From: Nannochloris sp. 'desiccata'
Taxonomy: Eukaryota; Chlorophyta; Trebouxiophyceae; Chlorellales; Chlorellaceae
NCBI GenBank assembly: GCA_019044685.2
Contig: JAGTXX020000012.1
Location: 1,054,001-1,118,000 of the forward strand
Direction: 5' to 3'
Length of the DNA: 64,000 bases
This document shows positions 1 to 9,531 of the stretch, one piece after another (position 1 is the stretch's first letter; each line of letters starts with the position of its first letter). Position numbers and translations under genes: made by a program. The notes under the pieces were generated by a model, which saw only the letters and a list, made by a program, of their open reading frames with translations, made no database searches and had not been told where the DNA came from.

Positions 1-926
1 CCTCTACCTCTACTTCATCACTTTACCAAGACGATGACTACCTAGATGAAGAAAATGGAGGTGAACGGGAAGAAGACCGGGGGTACTCGGACAGCAGCAG
101 AGCGAGAGAATACATCCCAGGCAGTGTCGAGCCTGATATCGCTTTACTCAGTCCACAAGAACTAGAACGTGTCCTCCCAGTAGTCCCTTTCTCCGCGCAA
201 GCTACGTATTTTAACGGCGGAGCGGCACAAGCGGTGCAGAGATGGGCTGCTAGTTTAGCGTTGACGGTGTTGCTGAGTAAAGTTGCAGTGCTGGCGGCAA
301 GTACATTAACGTGGCCGTTATGGTGGCCATGGGCACAAGCAGCGAGTAAGAATTATTCATTACGGAAACAAAGTGGATATGCAGGCTTGTGGCGTACTCA
401 AATAGTAGAGGTTGAGGCAAGAGGTCGACCTCGGCCACAATTTTTTGGTGGCGGCAGCGGGAGTGGTAGGGACAGCGATGATACACGGCGCTCTAGTGGC
501 TCCCGTTTTAGCACAATGCGTACTACACGTATTGTTTTAGGTGACCCTGAAGGCGCACAAACAGAATTCGTACTGCCTCAAGACGCGAGGTACGATTTGA
601 TTCAACCAGGTCAACCCGCTGAACTCATCGTTTTATCGGAATCCTCAAATTTTGAATCTTTTAAAGCTGTCAAGGATGTGTATTTACCTGATTGTGGGAT
701 ATGGTTGTCGGAATATCCGTATTTGGATAGAACTGAGTTTTTGGAATTGAGTTTAGAGGTAGAAAGGGAGGCAGTGATGTCTGACCGGAGCTGGAATGCT
801 GGCGGTGACGGTAATGAAGGCGATGATGAGCAGTACAGCTATGAAGAAGAAGAAGAAATGGATGGTGGTGAGTATTATTATAACTATAATGGTAGAAACC
901 CTCCGCCCCCACCACCTCGGTATTAG
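1..926 (+). CDS. Unrecognised membrane protein, 5' truncated by window
   Basis: The reading frame is open from base 3 to the TAG at 924-926, so only the C-terminal ~307 residues are present and the true start lies upstream. The first visible segment is acidic and Ser/Tyr-rich. It is followed by a hydrophobic stretch (about bases 245-345) ending in a Trp/Pro-rich W-P-L-W-W-P-W motif, probably one or two membrane segments. A soluble region follows with the conserved-looking pieces GYAGLWRTQI and VYLPDCGIWLSEYP. The tail is acidic and ends in a run of six prolines plus Arg-Tyr. The clean separation of hydrophobic segment, globular part and tail suggests a real, possibly plastid, membrane protein. 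I do not recognise the family and assign no function. It converges on the next gene, with 168 bp between the two stops. Confidence 0.75.
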   Translation, partial: STSTSSLYQDDDYLDEENGGEREEDRGYSDSSRAREYIPGSVEPDIALLSPQELERVLPVVPFSAQATYFNGGAAQAVQRWAASLALTVLLSKVAVLAASTLTWPLWWPWAQAASKNYSLRKQSGYAGLWRTQIVEVEARGRPRPQFFGGGSGSGRDSDDTRRSSGSRFSTMRTTRIVLGDPEGAQTEFVLPQDARYDLIQPGQPAELIVLSESSNFESFKAVKDVYLPDCGIWLSEYPYLDRTEFLELSLEVEREAVMSDRSWNAGGDGNEGDDEQYSYEEEEEMDGGEYYYNYNGRNPPPPPPRY

Positions 927-1094
927 ATTTAAACACAACCTGTTTTTTAACCAGTAAGCTTTTTACAAAAGAAGAACGGTGTAATGATCAAGTTATTAAT
1001 TTGCTGAACAAGTAAATCAAATTAAGTTGTACATCTATAGTACTTTATTCAACGAAATACTAGTCTATAAGGTATCAAATTACTCTGAAGAATA

Positions 1095-3788
1095 TTAAAT
1101 AAACACAAACTCCTCGTATGCATCCAGCATATGGATTTCAGAACGAGGGTCATTGCCACCATCATTCTCACGCCTGCTGTTGCAATGTTCATCTTCATCA
1201 CTAGGAGATCTCTTTCTTCGTCCTCGTGTCTCAATCCATTCTAACCCCATCTGCTCAGCAACACGCCTGCCACCACCACACCGCTGTACAGCCGACCACA
1301 GGTCACCGCGACCAGCGCTGACAAGCTCTGCTCGTGTCGGTATGCGATGATTAGGAGAGAACGCAGAGTTGGACATCCAGAATTCAAGCTGTTCTGCTAC
1401 TTCTTCTATTAAAGGAAGCTTTCTTCCGTGAAGACCCATCACTCCATCAGAGGAAGGAGAATCTACTGGCCTCGTTTTGGAAGGAAAAGAAGATGAAGAC
1501 GCCGCCAACGACAGTGAAAAAGGTGAAATAGAGGAAGAACCCTCTTTTGAGGTGCTACCATTGCTGGTGATACCTTGAGAAAAAGAAAAAGAAGAACGTT
1601 TGCGTATGCTGCGCGTGCTTTGATACAGCTCTCTAAAATAATGAAATCCACCAAGTTTATTCACTGCAGCAGCCAGGTCTCTGCGACCAGCCGCTATCAG
1701 TTGTTCTTTTGTAGGCAAGATTTCACTCTCTGCTGTTTCTACCGATGCACTAATAGATGGTAGCACTGGTGGTGATATTCTTGCTTTGGAAATGGAATTT
1801 GCAGCAAAACTACGGAGTTCTTGTAAAATTTTTGCCTCATCCCATCCAGAGCCTCGTCGTACCTTCACACCAAGTTTCTTCCCTACTGCTGCAATACCAC
1901 CATGCTCACGTATAGCACGGAGTAAGTCTCCACGTCCAGCAACAGTGAGTTCTTGTGCAGTCGGCATCCAAAACAATTCGGTATGAGTTCCTCGAGGTTC
2001 TTGGATTTTAATTTCCTTACTTTCTTCCTTATGTCTTTGCCCAGCCACTACCGAATCCTCTCCAACAGCAGCATTAATGCTCCTACTAGTCATATCTTCT
2101 GAATTATTATGGTATTCTTTCTCAACTGGCTTCATATAGGCTTTTAAAGCTCTCCCCAGCTTATCAAAATCAGTCCAATATCCATTCGGTCTTCTTGACG
2201 CCATCGGCACCCCCAATTTTGTAGAAAACCCAGCTAAACCCCCAAGCTTATCGATAGCAGTGGCTAAACTCGACTCGCCTGCAGCCCGAAGTTCTTTTTG
2301 GGTAGGTAATCTATTTAAATTATGGGATTTTATCCAAATTCTCAATTCATTTTCGATGTTTTCTGGACTTTTCCAGTAGCCACGGGGCTTTGAGGGCCTC
2401 CGAACAACTCTTCTTTGGCCATTGACAGCTCTCACTGTAAAGAAATCATCTTGTGCAATACGGTACTGCCCAGATGATGCAGTAGAATTGCGGTCTCTTT
2501 GAGAGGGGAGCTCTCCAGCAAGCAATGGGCATCGTAAGGATACCGCCACCGCGTCTCTCAGCGATACAAAATCGCCGCACCGTGCTTGCAGGTCTAACAG
2601 ATACGTTGCAAGTCCTCTACACGCAAATGCAAGCTCCTGTGCTGCGCTTTGTAACGCCGCTTGTTCTGCTGCACTGTCTGTGTGCATATCGTATAGAGGA
2701 TCTGCGATATCTTGTACGATTTGACCCGGTGTAGCCCTCCTAGCCGCCATTCCAAAAGGGCCCAAAACTCGGACCCTCCCAGAATAATTGCCCCCTGGAT
2801 TGATAGCATCTAGCATAGAGACGTCACGTATGACCTCTTGATAATCAAATCTATCCATTACCAGGATCAAATCGTATCGAACAGCGTCAGCAACTTCTTT
2901 AAATTGCCGGGAAGCGGCAGCGGGATTGAGAGAAATGCCCATTGCTGCTGCTGTGCGTTGTAAATCACGTGAAGGGAGCCTTCTTCCATCAATTGGACCG
3001 AGGGAAGCGCACTCTATAATGACGTCTAATGGCGTACGTAAACGACTGAGCATGTGGCGGAGGAGAGCGGCACCAAGAGCAGCTCTGAATTCTCCACCTT
3101 CATCGAGAAATAAAATTTTTGCCGCTGTCGAGGCGTCTCTTTGTCTTTGGAACTCTTCATATAAAGGAGAGGCACGATAAGAAGGACGTATACCATCTAG
3201 CATTGTTGGTGGGTTCCTGTAATTTCTGCTATTGGCAACAGACTCTTGGACTGCTCGATAAGGAGTGCGTAGTGGTAGCACCGCTGGTTGTGATGCTTCA
3301 TCGGAGCTGGAAGAAGACGAGGAAGAAGCAGAGGCATAGTCGTCCCTTTCACTGTCGTTGCTTCTATTTAATGGTATCCTTGATCGACCAAAGAAATCGT
3401 AGCCATCGTTATCTTTAGATGAGGATGGTTGTTTCTTGCTAGGGGTGGTAGCGTCTGCTGCTGCTTCTTTGGTCGCAGTGGCAGCAGCAGCAGCGACGGC
3501 AGCGGCGTGAGATTTCAAAAGGTTTTCTTCTTCACGTAAACGGCGGCATTCAGCTCCAGTGATGGGCTCTAATGTGACGAAATCAATTCCACATACTTCA
3601 TCGTCATCATCAGCTGATGAAAACGGATCTTCTTCTTCCTCTGCTCTTCGAATTGGTAGGGCTCGGCGGGTAAAGCGAGAGCAAAGATTCGTAGATTCTC
3701 TTGGTTTCAAACGAATCCCAACAGGTAGGCGGCCTTGCGGCCGGCTCATTTTTATATGAAGAGAATTTAGCACATGAAACATGGCCAT
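1095..3788 (-). CDS. Inactive LMW-phosphatase-like domain fused to four GRxDL/GG repeats
   Basis: A single 897-residue exon. The N-terminus (MAMFHVLNS, basic and Ser-rich) looks like an organellar transit peptide. Residues ~223-402 match the low-molecular-weight protein-tyrosine-phosphatase fold: the strand ILFL, a loop in the P-loop position, the VMDRFDY strand and the DPLYD acid loop. The nucleophilic Cys of C(X)5R is replaced by Asp229, although Arg235 and the general-acid position Asp363-Pro364 remain. Catalysis as a phosphatase is therefore not expected. The C-terminal half carries four copies of a motif built on P-T-x-x-E-L-x-x-x-G-R-x-D-L-x-x-A-I-x-x-x-G-G, spaced by low-complexity Ser-rich linkers; I believe this motif also occurs in plant and algal organellar proteins. 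A role in regulation or nucleic-acid or metabolite binding in the plastid is inference only. It is divergently paired with CDT1, 288 bp away. Confidence 0.8.
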   Translation of the reverse strand: MAMFHVLNSLHIKMSRPQGRLPVGIRLKPRESTNLCSRFTRRALPIRRAEEEEDPFSSADDDDEVCGIDFVTLEPITGAECRRLREEENLLKSHAAAVAAAAATATKEAAADATTPSKKQPSSSKDNDGYDFFGRSRIPLNRSNDSERDDYASASSSSSSSSDEASQPAVLPLRTPYRAVQESVANSRNYRNPPTMLDGIRPSYRASPLYEEFQRQRDASTAAKILFLDEGGEFRAALGAALLRHMLSRLRTPLDVIIECASLGPIDGRRLPSRDLQRTAAAMGISLNPAAASRQFKEVADAVRYDLILVMDRFDYQEVIRDVSMLDAINPGGNYSGRVRVLGPFGMAARRATPGQIVQDIADPLYDMHTDSAAEQAALQSAAQELAFACRGLATYLLDLQARCGDFVSLRDAVAVSLRCPLLAGELPSQRDRNSTASSGQYRIAQDDFFTVRAVNGQRRVVRRPSKPRGYWKSPENIENELRIWIKSHNLNRLPTQKELRAAGESSLATAIDKLGGLAGFSTKLGVPMASRRPNGYWTDFDKLGRALKAYMKPVEKEYHNNSEDMTSRSINAAVGEDSVVAGQRHKEESKEIKIQEPRGTHTELFWMPTAQELTVAGRGDLLRAIREHGGIAAVGKKLGVKVRRGSGWDEAKILQELRSFAANSISKARISPPVLPSISASVETAESEILPTKEQLIAAGRRDLAAAVNKLGGFHYFRELYQSTRSIRKRSSFSFSQGITSNGSTSKEGSSSISPFSLSLAASSSSFPSKTRPVDSPSSDGVMGLHGRKLPLIEEVAEQLEFWMSNSAFSPNHRIPTRAELVSAGRGDLWSAVQRCGGGRRVAEQMGLEWIETRGRRKRSPSDEDEHCNSRRENDGGNDPRSEIHMLDAYEEFVFI

Positions 3789-4076
3789 TAAGTGCCCCTA
3801 GGCTGCTCAAGCTTTGGGTTTAAGACATTCTGAACGCATGGCAATGTTAGCGACCATAAGATCTGAACGATTTGCTCTCATATCCAACTTTCTTATAATT
3901 TTATTTATATGCCAGGTTACTCACTTGGTCGGATAAGGCCTTTAAAGCCCGTTAAAATCCGCGATTTTTGTGAAATCTGGCCTTCCTTTCTTTCGGGTGG
4001 GTTCAAAATTTGAATTTTATAGAGAGAACCCACTCGCCTAGGTTCGTTTTTATCATTGATTCTCATCTAATCCAAA

Positions 4077-5888
4077 ATGAAGAAACCCAAACGCACCTCT
4101 CCTGAGGATGTGTTGGGTAAACGTGCCCGGAAGGGCGCTTCACCACCGGAGATCGACCCACTTCCGATGGAAGGCCAGCACGCTCCATCAAAGCGACCGA
4201 GGATTCCTCGAGGTGCGCTACTATATTGAATATTTATCCTAGTATTATTCACATTGGATTTTCTTACTGACATCTATTATTACTCCGCAGGTGGGATGCG
4301 AGGTGCTGCCCTTCTCAAAGCAGCCGGTATAGAAGCAACCCAGAATTATCCCAAGCAAGGCAGCACACCTACAAAGAGAGCATCAATGAACGAGAACAAG
4401 GCAAGGAATTATGCACCTGGCCCACGCAGCGCTACTCGCCGCAAACAATCCACCATTGAATTGCCAGCAGCGGGTGATCCTCTTCTTCGCCAGGCTCTTC
4501 CCACCAACCTCCAGGCTTTGAAAGATATATTTTCAGGAATACAAACAGTATACGAGATGCTCCGTCGTCGTGGCAAGCGCACCACGTTTTCCAATCTTAA
4601 ACCTGCCGTCGAAGAGGCCAGCAGCCGTCGTTTTACGGAGTCTCATCTTCACCAGTTGCACACCCTATTACCAGAATGCTTTATTTTAGAAACAGTCAAC
4701 TTGCCAGTATCACCACGCTCTACACGCACTGCCCGCCAAACCTTGCTCACTATGCTCCCAGAAGCTGTTGAGCAAACTCCCGCTAATCTTAGAGCATTGC
4801 TTCATTCACGTCTTGCTCAGCACTTGCTGGATGCCTACGCTGCCCACCTCCGAGCTGCTGCAAGGGAATGTCATCAAGCAGGAGAACCTGTAGAAGCAGC
4901 TGCGTTGGAGAAAAGAGCTGGTCAAAGACAAGCACCTATATTTGAGTTTATGGCCCCGTTCCCTGAAGGCGTTCCAGAAGTTGGGGCTGCTCAAGGACCT
5001 CTATCTAGCGATAGTGGGACTAGAACGAATGTATCCAGTCCTCGACCAGTTAGTAGTTGTGCAAGGGTTACCTTTTCAGGCTCTTTGGGCACCACAGCAA
5101 GCGAGGATCAACCTCCTCCTCATCGTCCAGCACCTGATACTGCCGCAGTTATCCCTGCAGCTGCTGCTGCTGCTACTGCTGCTGGGCCTTCTATTGCCCC
5201 TACAGGAGGAGATCCAATTGTATCGAAGCAACCAGTACAGAAAGGTACATCTCGTGCAGTTGCAGCTCTCGCTGCAGCAGAAGCTCGCACTCGTAGGTTA
5301 TCATTTACTGCGTCTGCCAGTTCCGCCCAAGCAATCCTTGGTGCTGCCAAGAAGGACGATGCTACGTTATTACTAGGCGTTCCTGAGGAGCTGCGTAGAC
5401 GTTCATTGGAGGGAATTATTTCCATAGAATCTCTGCGTGGTTTGGAAGGGAATGAAGCCATCCATCGTCGTTTAAGCACTCAAGACGCACGAACTGCACG
5501 AGATGCTGCTGCTGCTTTGGGTGCTCTGCCACGTACATTTGCTCGTATTAAGCGCATTTTCGGGGCCAGAGGTCCTTCTGCTATGAAAATAAATGATATG
5601 ATATTGGAGATAAAGCAAGGAGGAGCTGAAATGTCGTCTGAAACTGAAATTTTGGCACAAATAAAAACTTTGGCGGAGCATGCACCGGAATTTGTGCAGT
5701 TAAAACCTTGGGGTGCTTGTAATACGCCCGCAGTTTGGATTGATCGCCGTTGTGATGGGAATACAGTTGCTGCCAAGTTGAAAGAGATCGCTGAAAGAAG
5801 GCTTTCAAGGCAGAGCGTTGGTGGCTTGCCCGGTGTTGGTGGAGGAGAAAAGAAAGATCAGAAAGTGACTGTAGCGGTGGCACCTTGA
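4077..5888 (+). CDS. CDT1: DNA replication licensing factor CDT1
   Basis: Two exons, 4077-4212 and 4291-5888, with a 78-nt intron (donor GTGCGC, acceptor CGCAG, phase 1); 577 residues. CDT1 loads the MCM2-7 helicase onto origins with ORC and CDC6 in the nucleus. The central winged helix is recognisable from LPTNLQALKDIF, TTFSNLKPAVE and RRFTESHLHQLHTLLPECF, the pattern of the geminin/MCM-binding region in animal and plant CDT1. A second C-terminal winged helix starts near RTFARIKRIF and ends at FVQLKPW. The N-terminus is rich in Lys-Pro-Arg and probably holds a nuclear localisation signal. I see no PCNA-interaction degron (Q-x-x-I/L-x-x-F-F) at the N-terminus, unlike animal CDT1, so cell-cycle turnover may work differently. 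The middle is Ala-rich low complexity. Confidence 0.88.
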
Positions 5889-6534
5889 AAAGTGATTTGA
5901 TTAATTGAGATGAATGGCGTGAAAAAAATTACATAGCTGACTGACGACAACTACATGACGGTACTCAGATAAGTTATTAGCATCTAGACAGAGCTTGTAA
6001 GAAACTAGTAATCTGATGAAGCTCAGTTACTTCTGAGCGCCGGCAATATTCACTTTTTTGGCATGAGAGAAGAGACTTAAATGGAGACCCTGGCTGCTCA
6101 TTGACAGTATTATCTTTTCTTCATTTGCGTTATTTTTGTTTTGTTTAGGGCTGCAAAGGATCTACACGCCGGTTGGAGATTGCTTAGAGAAAGAGCTTTT
6201 TACCTGACCTTATTAAATAGCCCAGGTGCGTGTGGCGATGGCCAGGAATTCTAGGGGATGCCCAGATGGACTGGTTGTATTTGGATCTAGGGGTGGGGTT
6301 ATTACGCAGTTGTGGATAGGCAAGCAGGGTTTCATGACGATGCCAAACAGAGGTCCTTGTTGCAGCTGTGTGGATACGGCACACAAACACCCATCAGAAC
6401 TAGCAATATATCAGCTTGATGCTGAAGTGAACGCGTGTTCAGAGCACTAATAGTCCTCATTTCATTCCATTAAATTGATTGCAGAGAGACTCATCCTCCT
6501 CTTTATTCTCGAATATATATTACGACCCGACAAA
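5889..6534. other. Intergenic, CDT1 to QCR7
   Basis: 646 bases with no convincing coding region. A 6-bp hairpin (GCTCAG, 6-nt loop, CTGAGC) lies at 6021-6038 just after a CTGATGA string; see rejected items. The proximal 60 bases upstream of the QCR7 ATG are pyrimidine- and AT-rich, as in other 5' leaders here. Confidence 0.5.
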
Positions 6535-6994
6535 ATGGCTTCAAAGGTAAGCCCCTGTCCAGTCATATACTTGGAAAAAGAACCTATAGTCTTCATTTCA
6601 CATTGATCTAAACTCTCTTTCTCTGCTACAGTCTTTGGTCGCCAAGATCTTCGACCCGTTGGTAAAGTTCATGGCACCCCGCTACCAAGCAGCGGTAGGC
6701 AAGGAGCTTAAAAAGTATGGCCTTAGATACGAGGATCTTTATGACCCCATGTATGACTTGGATGTTGAGGAAACGCTCAGGAGATTACCTCAGGATGTTG
6801 TTGATGCTAGGAACCAGCGTTTGAGACGGGGAGCTGACATGTCTCTTAAACATTCTGCCCTTCCCAAGGATTTACAAGAGAAGCAGACACCATTTGCTGA
6901 ATATATGGATGATACTTTGGAGTTGGTGCGCTTGGAGGCTCAAGAACGTGCTGAGCTCAGCACTGGCAAGCCATATGAGCGCTCCATCCCTTAA
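6535..6994 (+). CDS. QCR7: Cytochrome bc1 complex subunit 7 (UQCRB/QCR7)
   Basis: Exon 1 (6535-6546) encodes only four residues, MASK. An 85-nt GTAAGC...CTACAG intron follows, then exon 2 (6632-6994); 123 residues in all. The protein is the ~14 kDa subunit of mitochondrial respiratory complex III, on the matrix side, needed for assembly and cytochrome b stability. The motifs KYGLRYEDLYDP, ETLRRLP and the ending LELVRLEAQERAEL match the family, and the length is typical. No cleavable presequence is visible, as usual for this subunit. The intron position immediately behind the start codon fits the strong 5' bias of introns in this window. Confidence 0.93.
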
Positions 6995-7251
6995 TTGATG
7001 GAGAGACCGTAGAAGGAATGCTGATCATTAGTTTTTACAACATAGATAGTAGGTTATTAGTAGCTATGATGGCGATGTTTTCTTGATAGACATTGACCAG
7101 ATCGTTTATTGTAATATTACACTTAAAAATGAACAGCAATTGACGGCAGTGTCTACGGAAAAAAGAAAAATAATCTTATTATAATTGCACCCCTTGCGCA
7201 TTTGTAAGCTATTGAAAATTATAGACGGATCCACATTTGTTCAGAATAAGA

Positions 7252-8895
7252 ATGTTTGCCCTGCGAGCTCTACGACGCAGAGCTAGTTCCGCAAAGATTA
7301 TAACTATCGGATCGCTCTACGCTTCCTCATGCACCATCTCCACTGACGTGATCGTTGTAGGGGCAGGTCATAACGGTCTTATTGCTGCAACTTTGATGGC
7401 GCAGCAGGGTCTTAAGGTAGACGTCCTTGAAGAGAAATCTCTGGTAGGTGGCGCATGTAAGACCGAACATTGTTTTCCAAAAGCTCCAGGCTTAGGACAG
7501 AGCACTGGAGCTTATTTATTAGGCGTCATGCCGCCAGAGTTGATCAAGATGCTTGAATTAGATCATTTAAAATTGAGACGTAGAGATCCTCACTACTTTT
7601 TACCCACAACAGACCGTCGGTACATTCTCTTCGGTTCAAGTGAAGAAGCAACAAAACAGCAGTTCTTCAAATTCTTTACCAAGCAAGATTGGGAAGCACA
7701 TTGCGAGCTACAGAATGAACTCGCTGCTTTAAGGGATGATATCGCTCCATCGTGGATGGCACCTCCTCTGACAGTAGAAGCCACCGCTGTACAATTTGTT
7801 CGGCCGAAACTACAACAAATTTACCTTTCTCTCTGCCGTGGCTCTGTACGGCAATATTTAGATCGATTTCACTTCAAAAGTGACCTTTTAAAAGCAATGT
7901 ACGCTACAACTGATGGATTTTCAGGCCTTAGTGCTGGCTGGGACACGCCTGGCGGCGGACACAACTTTTTAGTACATAATATGTGTCGTCTAAAAGATTC
8001 AAATGGCACGTGGATGATAGTTGAAGGGGGAATGGGGCAAGTAACACAACGCCTCGCCAGCGCAGCGACAGAAGCTGGAGTTAAGATATTCACCGACTGC
8101 CATGTTGAGAGAATTGAAGTCGATGGCAGTGGAGCTGCTGTTGTTGGAGTCGTAGCAAAAGGAGAGCTTCGTCGTGCAAAAGCGGTGGTGGTGAACGCAG
8201 ACCCCTATCGATTACAACATTTAGTAGGTGCAGGATCGCTGCCTGATGAAATAAATGACTCTTTAAAGGCAATGAAACGGCCGGGGATGACGATGAAGGT
8301 GAATTTGGCTTTAAGGGCGCTGCCAGAATATGCTTGTTTGCCAGAAGACCGTGGCCAACATCGGACTACCACACACTTGCTACCCGATGAAAATAACGTT
8401 ATAGCAGCCACAGAACGCGCATTCCAAGACGCTCTAGCAGGTACACTACCAGATTTTCCCACGATAGAAGTCTACACACAAACAGCAGTAGATCGCAAAT
8501 TACAAGACTCTAAGCACCGCCACAGTGCTGCTCTTTTCGTTCAATGGGTGCCCAATCAGCCAGCGGGCAGCACTTGGGAAGCTGAAAAGGACTCTTATAT
8601 AGCGCATTTACTGTCTATATGGGAGAGGTTTGCACCGGGAGTGTCGAAATTAGTTGATGACGTGTTTCCTTTAGCCCCGCCAGATATAGAAAATCATTTT
8701 GGAATTACAGGTGGGCACATTCATCATATTGATAATACATATGCTTGTACGGATCGATTTCCACATGTAGTGCCCGGGATTGAAGGTTTATACAGCTGTA
8801 GTGCCGGGACACATCCTGCTGGGAGTGTTGTAGGAGCTGCGGGATATAATGCCGCAATGGCGGTGAAAAAAAAATTGATTGCTGGGCAGCGGTGA
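7252..8895 (+). CDS. PYROXD2: PYROXD2-like FAD oxidoreductase (phytoene dehydrogenase family)
   Basis: A single 547-residue exon. I start at the ATG at 7252; the frame opens upstream only with a TTG. The first ~25 residues are basic and amphipathic (MFALRALRRRASSAK), typical of a mitochondrial presequence. An FAD-binding Rossmann motif follows (VIVVGAGHNGLIAA, then the E of VLEEKSLVGGACKTE). The C-terminus carries the second FAD motif, GLYSCSAGTHPAGSVVGAAGYNAA. This is the signature of the PYROXD2 branch of the amine-oxidase/phytoene-desaturase superfamily, whose animal member is a mitochondrial protein linked to complex IV function. Carotenoid desaturases are related, but the presequence and the G-G-H-I-H/CSAGTHPAG region favour PYROXD2. 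The physiological substrate is unknown. Confidence 0.88.
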   Translation: MFALRALRRRASSAKIITIGSLYASSCTISTDVIVVGAGHNGLIAATLMAQQGLKVDVLEEKSLVGGACKTEHCFPKAPGLGQSTGAYLLGVMPPELIKMLELDHLKLRRRDPHYFLPTTDRRYILFGSSEEATKQQFFKFFTKQDWEAHCELQNELAALRDDIAPSWMAPPLTVEATAVQFVRPKLQQIYLSLCRGSVRQYLDRFHFKSDLLKAMYATTDGFSGLSAGWDTPGGGHNFLVHNMCRLKDSNGTWMIVEGGMGQVTQRLASAATEAGVKIFTDCHVERIEVDGSGAAVVGVVAKGELRRAKAVVVNADPYRLQHLVGAGSLPDEINDSLKAMKRPGMTMKVNLALRALPEYACLPEDRGQHRTTTHLLPDENNVIAATERAFQDALAGTLPDFPTIEVYTQTAVDRKLQDSKHRHSAALFVQWVPNQPAGSTWEAEKDSYIAHLLSIWERFAPGVSKLVDDVFPLAPPDIENHFGITGGHIHHIDNTYACTDRFPHVVPGIEGLYSCSAGTHPAGSVVGAAGYNAAMAVKKKLIAGQR

Positions 8896-9531
8896 ATTTG
8901 CAATTTCAGATTGAGGCGATGAAGTTATTTTTTTAAATATGTCTAATCTTTTTCAGATTAGAGAAGATGTGGATGTTGATTATTTGATACAAACGTATAT
9001 AACGTATGGATAGGTCTTAATTAATGAGTTAGTTGATGCTAGGCGAGATAGAGGCAGGGGAGGCTCCTTTTCTCCGGAGAAACCTCACCACCTGTTGCAA
9101 CAACGTTGAGGAAGCACAGCATCAAAAGGCTCTGTGGGGGGTTTTACGGTTAATCTTGCTCTCAAAACGCTACGGCAACTGTAGAAGTGCATACATTATG
9201 TTGAAATAAAAGGTCGTAGCAGTTTATTTTTTTTCAGCATCCATCGATTGATTCTGCGGTTAAAATTCGTGGCGTTTCACGTCATTGGGTGGGTGACGGC
9301 GCTTATTTTTGTCGGCTTGCCTTTAATAGCAATCATGCTTAGCACTGCTCATACCAATTTAACTGTCTATTTGACTCAAACATATATTTTTATAGAGCTA
9401 GAGCGACGCCGCATTGTCTGCTGTTCACACATTTTCAATTGCCATGCCAATGACTGGATTGATTTAGCTTTATTGGAACCGCGTGCACTTAGTTGACGGT
9501 TGAACATATTGCAAACTGTGTAGAGAGTACT
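8896..9531. other. Intergenic, PYROXD2-like to unknown gene
   Basis: 636 bases. It contains a 14-bp perfect palindrome (TTTCTCCGGAGAAA, 9069-9082) inside a GC-richer island (about 9040-9180). It also holds a short ATG-less hydrophobic frame at 9248-9496 that I do not accept as a gene. No other feature is supported. Confidence 0.4.

Noticed and set aside
4942..5376. Long leucine-rich frame inside CDT1
   Set aside because: It is a frame shadow of the Ala/Gln-rich CDT1 exon; the CDT1 frame carries the conserved motifs.
6012..6045. Hammerhead-ribozyme or C/D snoRNA-like string (CTGATGA followed by a 6-bp hairpin)
   Set aside because: The GAAA expected after stem II of a hammerhead is missing, and the C and D boxes would be too close for a snoRNA.
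9248..9496. Hydrophobic 82-codon frame upstream of the unknown Ser/Ala-rich gene
   Set aside because: It has no ATG at its start, no plausible splice sites joining it to neighbours, and its C-terminal half is not protein-like.
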